Source: Roseovarius sp. (GTDB lineage Bacteria > Pseudomonadota > Alphaproteobacteria > Rhodobacterales > Rhodobacteraceae). From it: a stretch of 39,256 bases of DNA. The notes under the pieces were generated by a model, which saw only the letters and a list, made by a program, of their open reading frames with translations, searched no databases and was not told the origin of the DNA. The position numbers and the translations under genes were made by a program. Numbering within the stretch: position 1 is the stretch's first letter; every line of letters begins with the position of its first letter. This document shows positions 1 to 7,914 of the stretch, in pieces. The stretch spans positions 1 to 39,256 of the forward strand of contig JALQUE010000425.1 of the NCBI GenBank assembly GCA_023260815.1, read 5' to 3'.

Positions 1-75
1 CGTAATGCGTTATGCAATTTTAGCGCACGTCGTCCGGTCACGTCCAACACATGGACGGCAAAATTCGTAATGATG

Positions 76-108
76 GGGTCGGGGGTTCGAGTCCCTTCAG
101 CGGCACCA
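76..108 (+). other. tRNA-like 3' end (T-arm, acceptor strand, CCA) without a 5' half
   Basis: Bases 81-97 fold as a T-arm with stem strands GGGGG and CCCTT (two G-U pairs) around the loop TTCGAGT. Then come an acceptor-type strand CAGCGGC (98-104), a discriminator A (105) and CCA (106-108). A complete tRNA would need a 5' strand close to GCCGCTG some 70-90 bases upstream; none is present in bases 1-40, and no clear D-arm or anticodon arm is visible. It could be a remnant left when an element integrated into a tRNA gene, a decayed tRNA, or part of a permuted tmRNA. For permuted tmRNA a GCCGCTG-type strand should follow, and it does not. Confidence 0.45.
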
Positions 109-198
109 CTTTTCTTGCGCCTTCGTATGCATGGTCAAGCCGTCCGGTATCGCGCCGTCGCGGTGCCCCGCGCCATCTTTTCCAACCAATTTTAATCG

Positions 199-214
199 TT
201 AAAGGCCCGGTAAC
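199..214 (+). promoter_or_regulatory. CtrA-type box upstream of motB
   Basis: The bases read TTAA-N7-GTAAC, one mismatch from the CtrA consensus TTAA-N7-TTAA. The second half-site ends 49 bases before the motB ATG. A CTATTC at 225-230, 11 bases after the box, could serve as the -10 element. The same layout recurs at other operon heads in the window. CtrA binding is inferred. Confidence 0.5.
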
Positions 215-262
215 ACCTCAGGCGCTATTCCTGTCATTGGGTGAGTTGAAAAGGTGGTGAAG

Positions 263-1135
263 ATGGCTGCGTCTGGCGATAACGCCGCGCCGGTCATCAT
301 CAAACGGAAAAAAGTCATTGCTGGCGGCGGGCACCATGGCGGTGCCTGGAAAGTCGCTTACGCCGATTTCGTAACGGCGATGATGGCGTTTTTTCTTTTG
401 ATGTGGCTGTTGAACGCGACGACGGAAAAGCAACGAAAAGGCATTGCTGATTATTTCAGCCCGACGGTGCCGATCAACCGCATCTCGGGTGGTGGGGACG
501 GCAATTTTGGCGGTGACAGCGTATTCTCTGAAATGACGCTGCCCCAGAACGGTAACGGCGCCACCAATCAACGCCCCTCCGATGCAGAGAAATCTCGTGG
601 CGAAACGGGTGTGTCCGACGATGGTGCGCCTGCCGACGGGCCTGGGGCGGCGCAGCAAGCGGCAGAAAATGCCGGCCTCGAAAAGGTTCAGGATCTTCTC
701 AAGGGTCGGTCGGGCGAAAGTGCCGTCTCGCCGGAAATCCTGCGCCATGTCCTGACGCGCGTGACCGATGAGGGCCTCGTGATTGAACTTTTCGATCTCC
801 AGGATGCGAGACTGTTTCACCCTGAAAGCGCTTCATCGACACCGTTACTCCGGCAATTGGCGCTTTTGGTCGGGGCCGCCGCGCAGCTTGTCGAAAACGG
901 CATCGCGGTCGAGGGGCACACCCGCGCAAGGCCAGTTGTTCTACAGGATAACCCGGTCTGGAACCTGTCGGTGGCGCGTGCGGATGCCATGCGCACCCTG
1001 ATGCAGGACACCGGCATCGACGCCGATCGCATGACGCGTGTGACGGGCCATGCTGATCGTGAACCGGTCCTGTCCGACAGGATGGCCATACGCAACAACC
1101 GGCTGGAGGTGATTCTGCTTCGATCTGACAAGTAA
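263..1135 (+). CDS. motB: Flagellar stator protein MotB
   Basis: MotB anchors the stator to peptidoglycan and, with MotA, forms the ion channel that drives rotation. The 290 aa protein has a basic cytoplasmic N-terminus with a GGGHHGGAWKVAYADF stretch, one membrane segment at about residues 37-55, and the conserved ion-binding Asp at residue 35 (YADFVTAMM). A low-complexity periplasmic linker follows. The C-terminal OmpA-type peptidoglycan-binding domain (about 170-290) shows VEGHTRARPV, an LSVARADAM helix and a closing NNRLEVIL. The ATG at 263 is preferred over in-frame GTGs at 254 and 257 because AAGG at 251-254 is well spaced from it. It heads motB-flgE-flgK-flgL-flgI; motA is 11 kb away in another operon. 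Confidence 0.93.
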   Translation: MAASGDNAAPVIIKRKKVIAGGGHHGGAWKVAYADFVTAMMAFFLLMWLLNATTEKQRKGIADYFSPTVPINRISGGGDGNFGGDSVFSEMTLPQNGNGATNQRPSDAEKSRGETGVSDDGAPADGPGAAQQAAENAGLEKVQDLLKGRSGESAVSPEILRHVLTRVTDEGLVIELFDLQDARLFHPESASSTPLLRQLALLVGAAAQLVENGIAVEGHTRARPVVLQDNPVWNLSVARADAMRTLMQDTGIDADRMTRVTGHADREPVLSDRMAIRNNRLEVILLRSDK

Positions 1136-1139
1136 GTCA

Positions 1140-1174
1140 GGCCAAGCGTTCCGGTTTTCCGGGGCTCTTTGGCC
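1140..1174. other. Inverted repeat between motB and flgE
   Basis: GGCCAA (1140-1145) pairs with TTGGCC (1169-1174), and an inner CCGG-TTTT-CCGG can close the top, with unpaired bases between. It starts five bases after the motB stop and precedes the flgE box. There is no following T-run, so it may be a 3'-end stabiliser or a weak terminator rather than a classical one. Confidence 0.35.
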
Positions 1175-1207
1175 AAAGTCGCGGCATTTTAGAACGGATT
1201 TTATCTG

Positions 1208-1222
1208 TTCACCGGACATTAA
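1208..1222 (+). promoter_or_regulatory. CtrA-type box upstream of flgE
   Basis: The bases read TTCA-N7-TTAA, one mismatch from TTAA-N7-TTAA, and end 57 bases before the flgE ATG. A weaker overlapping candidate (TTAG-N7-TTTA) lies at 1189-1203. This suggests that flgE to flgI have their own promoter in addition to read-through from motB. Confidence 0.45.
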
Positions 1223-1279
1223 ATGGATGTGAGCCATGGTGCATCGCGAAACCTGTCGATGCAGCAGAAAGGCGTATCC

Positions 1280-2581
1280 ATGACGATTTCCTCTTCTCTC
1301 AATGCCGGTGTTGCGGGCCTGGCGTCGAACGCAACGCGTTTGGCGGCCATCTCGGACAATATCGCCAACTCGGCCACCTTCGGTTACAAACGGGTCGAAA
1401 CCGATTTCCAATCGCTTGTCATTTCGTCCAACGGCGGCAGCTACTCCGCTGGTGGTGTGCGGTCTGTCACACAACGCCTGATCGACGAAAGCGGGTCTTT
1501 GGTCACCACATCCAACCCGACCGATCTTGCCGTACGGGGGCGTGGCATGTTGCCCGTCGCGTCGATCAGCCAGATCGACGCGGGCAATGGCGCCCCGCAG
1601 ATGTTGTTGACCACAACGGGGTCGTTTCGCACCGATGCCGAAGGGCGCTTGATGACGGGCACCGGGCTTGTCCTTCTGGGGTGGCCCGCAGGGCCGGATG
1701 GCAGCGTGCCGGAATTTCCCCGCGATACCAGCGATGGGCTTGAACCCGTCCGCATCAACGTCAATCAATTGACCGGCGAACCCACGACCGAAATCAATTT
1801 GGGCGTCAACCTTCCCGCGACCGAGACCGAGGCTGGGTCTGACGGCGATTTGCGCCAGTTGTCGGTTGAATATTTCGACAATCTCGGCAAATCTGAGAAT
1901 ATTCTTGTCGAATTTTCCCCGTCTGTGCCAGCCACCGGTTCGTCCAATGAATGGACTGTGACGATGCGGGATTCCGCCTTGGGCGGCGCGGTGATCGGTG
2001 AATATACCCTTGGCTTCGACGATGCACGCGCTTCGGGTGGGACGCTCCAAACCGTCACCACCATGTCCGGCGGTGCCTTTGACGCGATCAATGGCAGCGT
2101 GATTGTCAATGTCGCGGGTGGGCCGATGGAAATCAGCATCGGTCAGCTTGGAACATCCAATGGCATCACGCAGCTCTCCAACAGTTTCGCGCCGCTGTCG
2201 ATTTCGAAGGATGGCTCACCTGTCGGCAACATGGTGTCGGTGAATGTGGATGCCAACGGCTTTGTGCATGCCTCGTTCGACACCGGGATCACCAAGATCA
2301 TCTATCAGGTTCCGCTTGTCGATCTCCCAAACCCCAATGGCATGGTGTCGCTGGACAAACAGACATTCATGCCGTCCCCCAACAGCGGATCGTTCTTCCT
2401 GTGGAATGCCGGTGACGGGCCAACCGGGGATGTGGTGGCCTTCGCCCGCGAGGAATCGGCCACCGATGTCGCCGGCGAACTCACCGACATGATCCAGACC
2501 CAGCGCGCCTATTCGTCCAACGCCAAGGTCATCCAGACCGTCGACGAGATGCTGCAGGAAACCACCAACATCAAGCGCTAA
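1280..2581 (+). CDS. flgE: Flagellar hook protein FlgE
   Basis: FlgE polymerises into the hook, the curved joint between rod and filament. The 433 aa protein has the rod/hook N-terminal helix motif (AISDNIANSATFGYKRVETDF, about residues 22-42), a variable central region, and the axial-family C-terminus (SATDVAGELTDMIQTQRAYSSNAKVIQTVDEMLQETTNIKR). The start at 1280 is chosen over a GTG 57 bases upstream because AAAGG at 1268-1272 sits seven bases before this ATG and the protein then begins MTISSSL, as the family does. It follows motB after a 144-base gap with its own candidate promoter and precedes flgK after a hairpin. Confidence 0.95.
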   Translation: MTISSSLNAGVAGLASNATRLAAISDNIANSATFGYKRVETDFQSLVISSNGGSYSAGGVRSVTQRLIDESGSLVTTSNPTDLAVRGRGMLPVASISQIDAGNGAPQMLLTTTGSFRTDAEGRLMTGTGLVLLGWPAGPDGSVPEFPRDTSDGLEPVRINVNQLTGEPTTEINLGVNLPATETEAGSDGDLRQLSVEYFDNLGKSENILVEFSPSVPATGSSNEWTVTMRDSALGGAVIGEYTLGFDDARASGGTLQTVTTMSGGAFDAINGSVIVNVAGGPMEISIGQLGTSNGITQLSNSFAPLSISKDGSPVGNMVSVNVDANGFVHASFDTGITKIIYQVPLVDLPNPNGMVSLDKQTFMPSPNSGSFFLWNAGDGPTGDVVAFAREESATDVAGELTDMIQTQRAYSSNAKVIQTVDEMLQETTNIKR

Positions 2582-2586
2582 GCCTT

Positions 2587-2604
2587 TGGCGCTCTGCTGC
2601 GCCA
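2587..2604 (+). other. Stem-loop between flgE and flgK
   Basis: TGGCGC (2587-2592) and GCGCCA (2599-2604) form a perfect 6-base stem with a 6-base loop, six bases after the flgE stop. There is no U-run. It could protect the flgE message or reduce read-through into flgK, fitting the need for much more hook protein than junction protein. Confidence 0.4.
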
Positions 2605-2637
2605 CGGCCAACGCTCTGACTGAAAAGGCCAATAATA

Positions 2638-4086
2638 ATGAGCATTACATCCGCCTTGTCGGTGGCCTTGAACGGCCTCACGGCAAGCTCCCGCTCTGCC
2701 GAGGTCGTGTCATCCAACCTCGCCAATATGCTGACAGAAGGCTACGCGCCGCGCGACATCGTCCTCGGCGCGCGGCCAGATACCAAAGGCGTCCGGGTGC
2801 TCGGCATTACGCGCTATGTCGATGACCGTCTGCTGGCAGACCGTCGCATGGCCGACGCCGAAGCTTCGGGGTCCCGTATCGGTGTGAATTTCCTGCACGA
2901 CATCGAAAGTGTGCTGGGCCTGCCCGGCGATCCCGCATCGCTTTCGGCCCGCAGCGCCACGTTCGAGGCCAGCCTCATCTCTGCCGCCAGCCGTCCTGAC
3001 GAAAACATCCGTCTCTCCGAAGCTGTGACCGCGGCGTCGCACCTGGTTCGGTCTTTAAACGCGGGATCGGACAGGATCGGTGTTTTGCGCACGCGGGCCG
3101 ATACCGACATTCATATGACCGTGCAGGACATGAACCGGACGTTGTCCCAGATCGCGGACATGAACGTTCAGATCGTGGCGGCCAGTTCAAGCGGGCGGTC
3201 CATCGCCGGACTCGAGGATCGACGCCAGATTGCGATCGACAGGGTCGCATCCGAAATTCCGATCGTTCAGTCGCCGCGGGCCAATGGCGCTGTGGCCTTA
3301 TACACGGCTGGCGGGTCGGTGTTGCTGGATGGCAGGGCCGCAACGCTCGAGTTTACACCCTCCAATGTGGTTGCACCGCATATGACCGGCCAGAATGGTC
3401 TGCTGTCGGGTCTGCGGATCAACGGTATGGCGATCGATCACCTTGGGGATCGCAGCCCCATCGCCGGTGGCAGGCTGGCTGCCCTTTTCGCGCAGCGCGA
3501 TGTTCAGGGCGTGTCGGCCCAGGCGCGACTTGATGGGCTGGCCCGGAACCTGGTCGAACGGTTTCAGGACCCGTCACTGGATCCGACCTTGTCCGCCGGC
3601 ATGGCGGGCCTCTTCACCGATGGCGGTGCGGCCTTTGATCCCGCCGATGAAATCGGCCTCGCCGGTCGCCTGCGGATCAATGCTGCCGTCGATACCGCTC
3701 AGGGCGGCGCGCCTTGGCGCCTCAGGGACGGGATCGGGGCCGTATCTCCCGGTGTGGCAGGCTCCGGGGATTTGCTGAACGCCCTGCACACGCGGCTGGT
3801 CGCGCGTGACGGGCTGGCCTCCAGTGATCTCGCCGGGCTGGACAGGCCCTTCGCCGGCCATGTTGCCAGCCTCACCTCGGCCTTGTCGCTGGACCGGTCT
3901 ACCGCCGATCAGGCCATGACCTTCGCCGAAGCCCGCAGGGCCGAACTTGTCGCGCTCGAGAAGGAAGGCGGTGTCGATTCAGACGCCGAAATGCAGCGCC
4001 TTCTTGTGATCGAACAGGCGTATGCGGCCAACGCCCGAATGATCCAGACAATCGATGACCTGATGCAAACCCTTCTGAGGATCTGA
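2638..4086 (+). CDS. flgK: Flagellar hook-associated protein 1 FlgK
   Basis: FlgK is the hook-proximal junction protein between hook and filament. The 482 aa sequence starts with an axial-protein helix (MSITSALSVALNGL, then VVSSNLANMLTEGYAPRDI). It has the long heptad-rich D0/D1 helices of FlgK (about 80-200) and ends with the typical LVIEQAYAANARMIQTIDDLMQTLLRI. It is shorter than enterobacterial FlgK (about 550 aa) because the variable surface domains are small. AAAAGG lies about ten bases before the ATG. flgL follows after four bases, so the two junction proteins are probably translated together. Confidence 0.93.
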   Translation: MSITSALSVALNGLTASSRSAEVVSSNLANMLTEGYAPRDIVLGARPDTKGVRVLGITRYVDDRLLADRRMADAEASGSRIGVNFLHDIESVLGLPGDPASLSARSATFEASLISAASRPDENIRLSEAVTAASHLVRSLNAGSDRIGVLRTRADTDIHMTVQDMNRTLSQIADMNVQIVAASSSGRSIAGLEDRRQIAIDRVASEIPIVQSPRANGAVALYTAGGSVLLDGRAATLEFTPSNVVAPHMTGQNGLLSGLRINGMAIDHLGDRSPIAGGRLAALFAQRDVQGVSAQARLDGLARNLVERFQDPSLDPTLSAGMAGLFTDGGAAFDPADEIGLAGRLRINAAVDTAQGGAPWRLRDGIGAVSPGVAGSGDLLNALHTRLVARDGLASSDLAGLDRPFAGHVASLTSALSLDRSTADQAMTFAEARRAELVALEKEGGVDSDAEMQRLLVIEQAYAANARMIQTIDDLMQTLLRI

Positions 4087-4090
4087 TCTC

Positions 4091-5104
4091 ATGATGATAT
4101 CCAGCACCATAGGCGACATGGCCCAGACATTCCGGATGCGCCTGCAAACCAATGATCTCAAACAGCGTATGGATCAGTTGACCCTCGACCTCACGCAAGG
4201 CGTGTCTATCCAGCAGGCCAAGACCATACCAGGCGGGCTGTCGCGACTGGGTGATCTCGAACATGATCTGATCATTCTGGACCGCAGGAAGCACGCCGCA
4301 ATCGAAGCGCAATTCACCACCAATGTGATGCAAACCGCGCTGGAACGTGTGCAATCCGTCACCAACGATCTTGCTGCAACCGCCGTTCTGGCATCGCCTG
4401 AAACCGGCCCCGCATACCTGTCGTCCACGGCGGGGCAGGCACGTGCCGCGCTTGATGCCACCGTGGCCGCGCTCAATACCACGGCCGCGGGCCGCGCGAT
4501 CTTTGCGGGCGCGGATGTTGCAGGGCCAGCCCTCGTGTCCGCCCAGGACATCATGACCGCCGCGCGCACCGCCGTGGCTGGCGCGGCAAGTGCCGATGAC
4601 ATCCTGATTGCCCTATCCGCGATGTTCGATCCAACCGGCGGGCCCTATGACACGGCGCTCTATCAGGGTGGATCAACCTCGTTATCTCCGTTCCAGCTTG
4701 GCGCAGGAGAATCGGTTGCCCTTGATCTGCGTGCCGATGATCCGGCCTTGCGCCATACGATCAAACACATGGTGGCTGCCGCCTTGGTGGACGATCCCGC
4801 TGCGCCGCTTTCTGTCGCGGAACGGGGTGATCTTGCGCGCATGGCGGGGCAGGGGCTTTATGGCGCCGAGCAGGGTCTTGTGACCATCCGCGCCAATCTT
4901 GGCCACGCCGAAAGCCGAATCGAGGCCGCGACCAGCCGTCTATCGGCCGAACTGAACCTCTTGCAGCGGGCGCGCAACGATCTGATTGCGGTCGATCCGT
5001 TTGAGGCTGCGTCCGAACTCGATGCCGTGCAAACGCAGCTTGAAACCCTTTATGCGATAACCGCGCGATCTTCGCGCCTCAGCTTGGTGGCCTTCCTCAG
5101 ATGA
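4091..5104 (+). CDS. flgL: Flagellar hook-associated protein 3 FlgL
   Basis: FlgL is the second junction protein, contacting the first flagellin subunits. The 337 aa protein is flagellin-like: an N-terminal helix (DMAQTFRMRLQTNDLKQRMDQLTLDLTQG), a DLEHDLIILDRR helix, and a C-terminal helix (ESRIEAATSRLSAELNLLQRARNDLIAVDPFEAASELDAVQTQLETLYAI) with the conserved DPFEAA region. Two adjacent ATGs (4091, 4094) are possible starts. The stop overlaps the flgI start as ATGA, which suggests translational coupling. The alternative reading as a small flagellin is disfavoured by its position after flgK. Confidence 0.9.
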   Translation: MMISSTIGDMAQTFRMRLQTNDLKQRMDQLTLDLTQGVSIQQAKTIPGGLSRLGDLEHDLIILDRRKHAAIEAQFTTNVMQTALERVQSVTNDLAATAVLASPETGPAYLSSTAGQARAALDATVAALNTTAAGRAIFAGADVAGPALVSAQDIMTAARTAVAGAASADDILIALSAMFDPTGGPYDTALYQGGSTSLSPFQLGAGESVALDLRADDPALRHTIKHMVAAALVDDPAAPLSVAERGDLARMAGQGLYGAEQGLVTIRANLGHAESRIEAATSRLSAELNLLQRARNDLIAVDPFEAASELDAVQTQLETLYAITARSSRLSLVAFLR

Positions 5105-6207
5105 TGATCAAACGCGCCCTGATACTTTTCGCCGCCGCCATCTGCATCGCTCCGGCAGCCTCCGGTCAGATCCGCATCAAGGATCTCGTCGAATTCGACG
5201 GGGTGCGCAGCAACGACCTCGTGGGATACGGCCTTGTCGTCGGCCTGAACGGCACGGGGGACGGCATCCGAAACGCGCCATTCACAGAAGAAATCATGTC
5301 AAACGTTCTCGAACGCCTTGGTGTCAATGTCACCGGAGAGCAGTTTCGCCCCAAGAACGTCGCTGCCGTCTTCGTTACCGCCAGCATGCCGCCCTTCGCG
5401 CGGGCCGGCAGCACGATCGACATCACCGTGTCGGCGATCGGCGATGCCAACAGCCTGCTGGGCGGCACGTTGATCATGACGCCTCTCAATGCGGCGGACG
5501 GGCAGATTTACGCGGTTGCACAGGGCACGATCATCGCAGGCGGTGCCGCAGCCCAGGGCGATGGCGGCGGCGTGGTTCAGGGCGTTCCGACCGCCGGCGT
5601 CATCCCGTCGGGTGCCAGGATCGAGCGTGAAATCGATTTCGAACTCGCCGCCCTCGACTCGCTGCGCCTCGCGCTGCGCGAGCCTGACTTCACCACGGCC
5701 TCCCGGATCGAAACCGCCATAAACCGGACGTTCGGGCGCTCTGTCGCGGTGATGCTCGATTCCGGCACGATCCGCCTCGATGTGGCAGCGACGGGCCAAC
5801 GATCCACCGCACATGCACTGGGCCGGGTCGAAAATATTCTGGTCGAGCCTGAACGTAAGGCGCGCGTCGTCGTCGATCAGCGCTCTGGAACCATCGTCAT
5901 GGGCGAAGAGGTGCGGATTTCCCGCGTGGCTGTCTCTCAGGGCAATCTGACCCTCCGGGTCGAGGAAAGGCCTCTCGTGTCGCAGCCCAACCCTTTCGCC
6001 AGTGGCGAAACGGTGGTGGTCCCCCGCACTGCCGCCGAAATCGAGGAAGAGCCGGGGATCGGCCTTGCTGAAGTGCCCGGTGGCACATCCCTCTCCGAGG
6101 TGATCGCAGGGTTGAACGCCCTAGGGGTCGCACCCCGCGACATGATCGACATTCTCAAAAGCATCAAGGCGGCCGGTGCGCTGCATGCGGAGTTTCTGGT
6201 GAGGTAG
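5101..6207 (+). CDS. flgI: Flagellar P-ring protein FlgI
   Basis: FlgI forms the periplasmic P ring, the bushing around the rod. The 368 aa protein has a signal peptide (about residues 1-22, ending AAASGQ-type) and the family hallmark IRIKDLVEFDGVRSNDLVGYGLVVGLNGTGDG. It also has VTASMPPFARAGSTIDITVSAIGDA and LLGGTLIMTPL, and the C-terminal SLSEVIAGLNALGVAPRDMIDILKSIKAAGALHAEFLVR. Length is usual. It is the last gene of the motB operon, overlaps flgL by ATGA, and ends convergently with fliP. Its partner chaperone FlgA and the L-ring protein FlgH lie in the minus-strand operon at 19.6-24.2 kb. Confidence 0.96.
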   Translation: MMIKRALILFAAAICIAPAASGQIRIKDLVEFDGVRSNDLVGYGLVVGLNGTGDGIRNAPFTEEIMSNVLERLGVNVTGEQFRPKNVAAVFVTASMPPFARAGSTIDITVSAIGDANSLLGGTLIMTPLNAADGQIYAVAQGTIIAGGAAAQGDGGGVVQGVPTAGVIPSGARIEREIDFELAALDSLRLALREPDFTTASRIETAINRTFGRSVAVMLDSGTIRLDVAATGQRSTAHALGRVENILVEPERKARVVVDQRSGTIVMGEEVRISRVAVSQGNLTLRVEERPLVSQPNPFASGETVVVPRTAAEIEEEPGIGLAEVPGGTSLSEVIAGLNALGVAPRDMIDILKSIKAAGALHAEFLVR

Positions 6208-6229
6208 CTTGTCGGCCCAACGCGCAAAT

Positions 6230-6251
6230 GCCACAGCCCCTTGGATGTGGC
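6230..6251. terminator. Hairpin in the convergent flgI/fliP gap
   Basis: GCCACA (6230-6235) pairs with TGTGGC (6246-6251) around a 10-base loop, in the 83-base gap between the flgI and fliP stops. There is no clear T-run on either strand, so a Rho-independent terminator is only a possibility. Confidence 0.4.
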
Positions 6252-6290
6252 TGGCCGCGGCCTCTTGCTGCCAGACCGTGCTGGCCAGCC

Positions 6291-7031
6291 TTACAGATAC
6301 GAGCGTACCATACTGTTGGCGATCAGGCTCCAACCGTCGGCAACCACGAAAAACGCCAGCTTGAACGGCAGTGAGACGATCACGGGCGGGACCATCATCA
6401 TGCCCATCGACATCAGGATCGCCGCCACGACCAGATCGATGATCAGGAACGGCAGAAAGATGAGGAAGCCGATCTGGAACGCCATCGCGATTTCCGACAA
6501 CAGAAAACTGGATATCAGGATCGACAGCGGCGCCTCCAGGGGCGTCACGTCAGCGGCCACATCGGGCCGCAGGGCCGCCATGGCCGAAAACGTATCCGCG
6601 TCGACCCGTCCGGCCATAAAGATGCGGAACGGCCCGATTGCGCGCTCAAAGGCAGTTTCCACCGGAATCGCGTCTTGGATAAGCGGGTCGATGCCAGCGG
6701 TCCACGCCTCGACAAAGACGGGTTCCATCACGAAATAGGTCAGAAACAGGGCCAGTGTCACGATCAGCATATTGGGCGGCGATTGTTGCAGGCCGATACC
6801 CTGCCGCAGAATGGCCAGAACCGTCACCATGAACGGAAAACAGGTGATCATGATCGCCAGACCGGGTGCAAGGCTCAGCACGGTGATCAGCAGAATCAAC
6901 TGCACGGTCCGCGCCGAGATCGATCCTTCGTCACCCAGCGAAATCGACAGATCCTGTGCCGCGCCGGGATCGGCCAGACAGATCAGACACCCGGCCAGCA
7001 AAAGGGGTGCCGGGCGCAGGCCCGGCCTCAT
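6291..7031 (-). CDS. fliP: Flagellar export gate protein FliP
   Basis: FliP forms the core of the type III export gate with FliQ and FliR. The 246 aa protein has a cleavable-type N-terminal signal (about 1-25) and then membrane segments. Family motifs are visible: TVQLILLITVLSLAPGLAIMITCF near residue 43, VLAILRQGIGLQQSPPNMLIVTLALFLTYFVMEPVF, and the C-terminal FQIGFLIFLPFLIIDLVVAAILMSMGMMMVPP. It is the last gene of fliF-fliH-fliN-fliP; its ATG overlaps the fliN stop by four bases. FliQ and FliR are encoded in two other operons of the locus, and no fliO is seen. Confidence 0.96.
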   Translation of the reverse strand: MRPGLRPAPLLLAGCLICLADPGAAQDLSISLGDEGSISARTVQLILLITVLSLAPGLAIMITCFPFMVTVLAILRQGIGLQQSPPNMLIVTLALFLTYFVMEPVFVEAWTAGIDPLIQDAIPVETAFERAIGPFRIFMAGRVDADTFSAMAALRPDVAADVTPLEAPLSILISSFLLSEIAMAFQIGFLIFLPFLIIDLVVAAILMSMGMMMVPPVIVSLPFKLAFFVVADGWSLIANSMVRSYL

Positions 7032-7330
7032 CCCAGATCATCCTGCAGATCGGCCACCTCGGTCAAACGCACGGCAAGTTGTCCTTGCTGATCGCCCTCC
7101 AACTCTTCCAGTTCGCCGCGTGCGATCAGGCGTTCGCCGATATACAGCTCCACAGCATCATCCACGCGCCGATCCAGCGGCAGGACAGAATCCCGGCCCA
7201 TCTTCAAAAGGTCCCGGATCAGGGGCCGTGTCTTGCCGACGGAAATCATGATTTCGATCGGGACAGAGGAAAACGGGGTCTTCAGGTCAGGCGCGGGCCT
7301 GGTCGGCGCATCGGAGGGGGTGTCAGTCAT
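7028..7330 (-). CDS. fliN: Flagellar motor switch protein FliN
   Basis: FliN is a C-ring component at the cytoplasmic face of the motor and helps dock the export apparatus. The 100 aa protein has a short acidic/proline-rich N-terminus and a SpoA-type domain: VPIEIMISVGKTRPLIRDLLKMGRDSVLPLDRRVDDAVELYIGERLIARGELEEL. The length matches short FliN proteins. It overlaps fliH and fliP by ATGA on both sides, so it is probably translationally coupled to both. FliM and FliG, its C-ring partners, are not in the window. Confidence 0.93.
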   Translation of the reverse strand: MTDTPSDAPTRPAPDLKTPFSSVPIEIMISVGKTRPLIRDLLKMGRDSVLPLDRRVDDAVELYIGERLIARGELEELEGDQQGQLAVRLTEVADLQDDLG

Positions 7331-7914
7331 GCTCTTTCCTTCTGGTTGTCCTCGAAGAAGCCCGTAACAGCGTCATCAATCTTGCGGAGGGTCTCATTCA
7401 GGTCGATTTCGTGCTCGGTTTGCCCAAGCCGGATGCTGACCTGCCCGCTGACAAGCCCGTCATCTTCGACCAGCCGCACCCGTTTTGACCATGTATCGGC
7501 GCCAATCGTTTCTAGCGCCGTCATGTCCGACGGCGCGGCGCATAGCTCGATGGGCTGATCGCCGCCCTCTCGGATCATTTGCGCGATTTCCTCGGCGACC
7601 ACATCCGGTAGCCTGTCCTGTGCCAGACGCGGCAGGACGGTTTCGACCATCTGCCTGAGCAGCGGCGCAAGCGACGCAATCACATCTGCCCGCGCTTCCT
7701 CATAGCTGAAGGACACATCCTGCAGGTTTTGCGACAACTGCACCGACACCGAGCGCGAATCATCCTTCTGGGCAGTCACCGCGTCGTCCCAACCGGCCTG
7801 ATAGCCTTTCTCGAATGCCTCGAGCCGCACCTCCTCCAGGGACACATCGGTCAGGGAAACGGGACTGCCATTCAGATACGGTCCGAAATCATCCAGAAGA
7901 TGCGAGATGCTCAT
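7327..7914 (-). CDS. fliH: Probable flagellar export ATPase regulator FliH
   Basis: FliH binds the ATPase FliI and tethers it to the C-ring and export gate. The 195 aa protein has an acidic N-terminus, a glutamate-rich helix (LEEVRLEAFEKGYQAGWDDAVTAQ, about 25-48) of the kind seen in FliH, and a long coiled-coil-like middle. A C-terminal region (LVEDDGLVSGQVSIRLGQTEHEIDLNETLRKIDDAV) resembles the FliI-binding part. The assignment rests partly on position between fliF and fliN, as in the Caulobacter fliF operon, where the fliH equivalent was called flbE. It overlaps fliF by one base and fliN by four. Sequence divergence means it may be labelled hypothetical elsewhere. Confidence 0.8.
   Translation of the reverse strand: MSISHLLDDFGPYLNGSPVSLTDVSLEEVRLEAFEKGYQAGWDDAVTAQKDDSRSVSVQLSQNLQDVSFSYEEARADVIASLAPLLRQMVETVLPRLAQDRLPDVVAEEIAQMIREGGDQPIELCAAPSDMTALETIGADTWSKRVRLVEDDGLVSGQVSIRLGQTEHEIDLNETLRKIDDAVTGFFEDNQKERA

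Noticed and set aside
76..250. Permuted two-piece tmRNA gene
   Set aside because: A 5' acceptor strand near GCCGCTG and a tag-coding segment should follow the CCA, and neither is found before motB.
941..2050. 369-codon open frame on the minus strand opposite motB and flgE
   Set aside because: Both plus-strand genes are well supported, and the opposite product looks like antisense translation.
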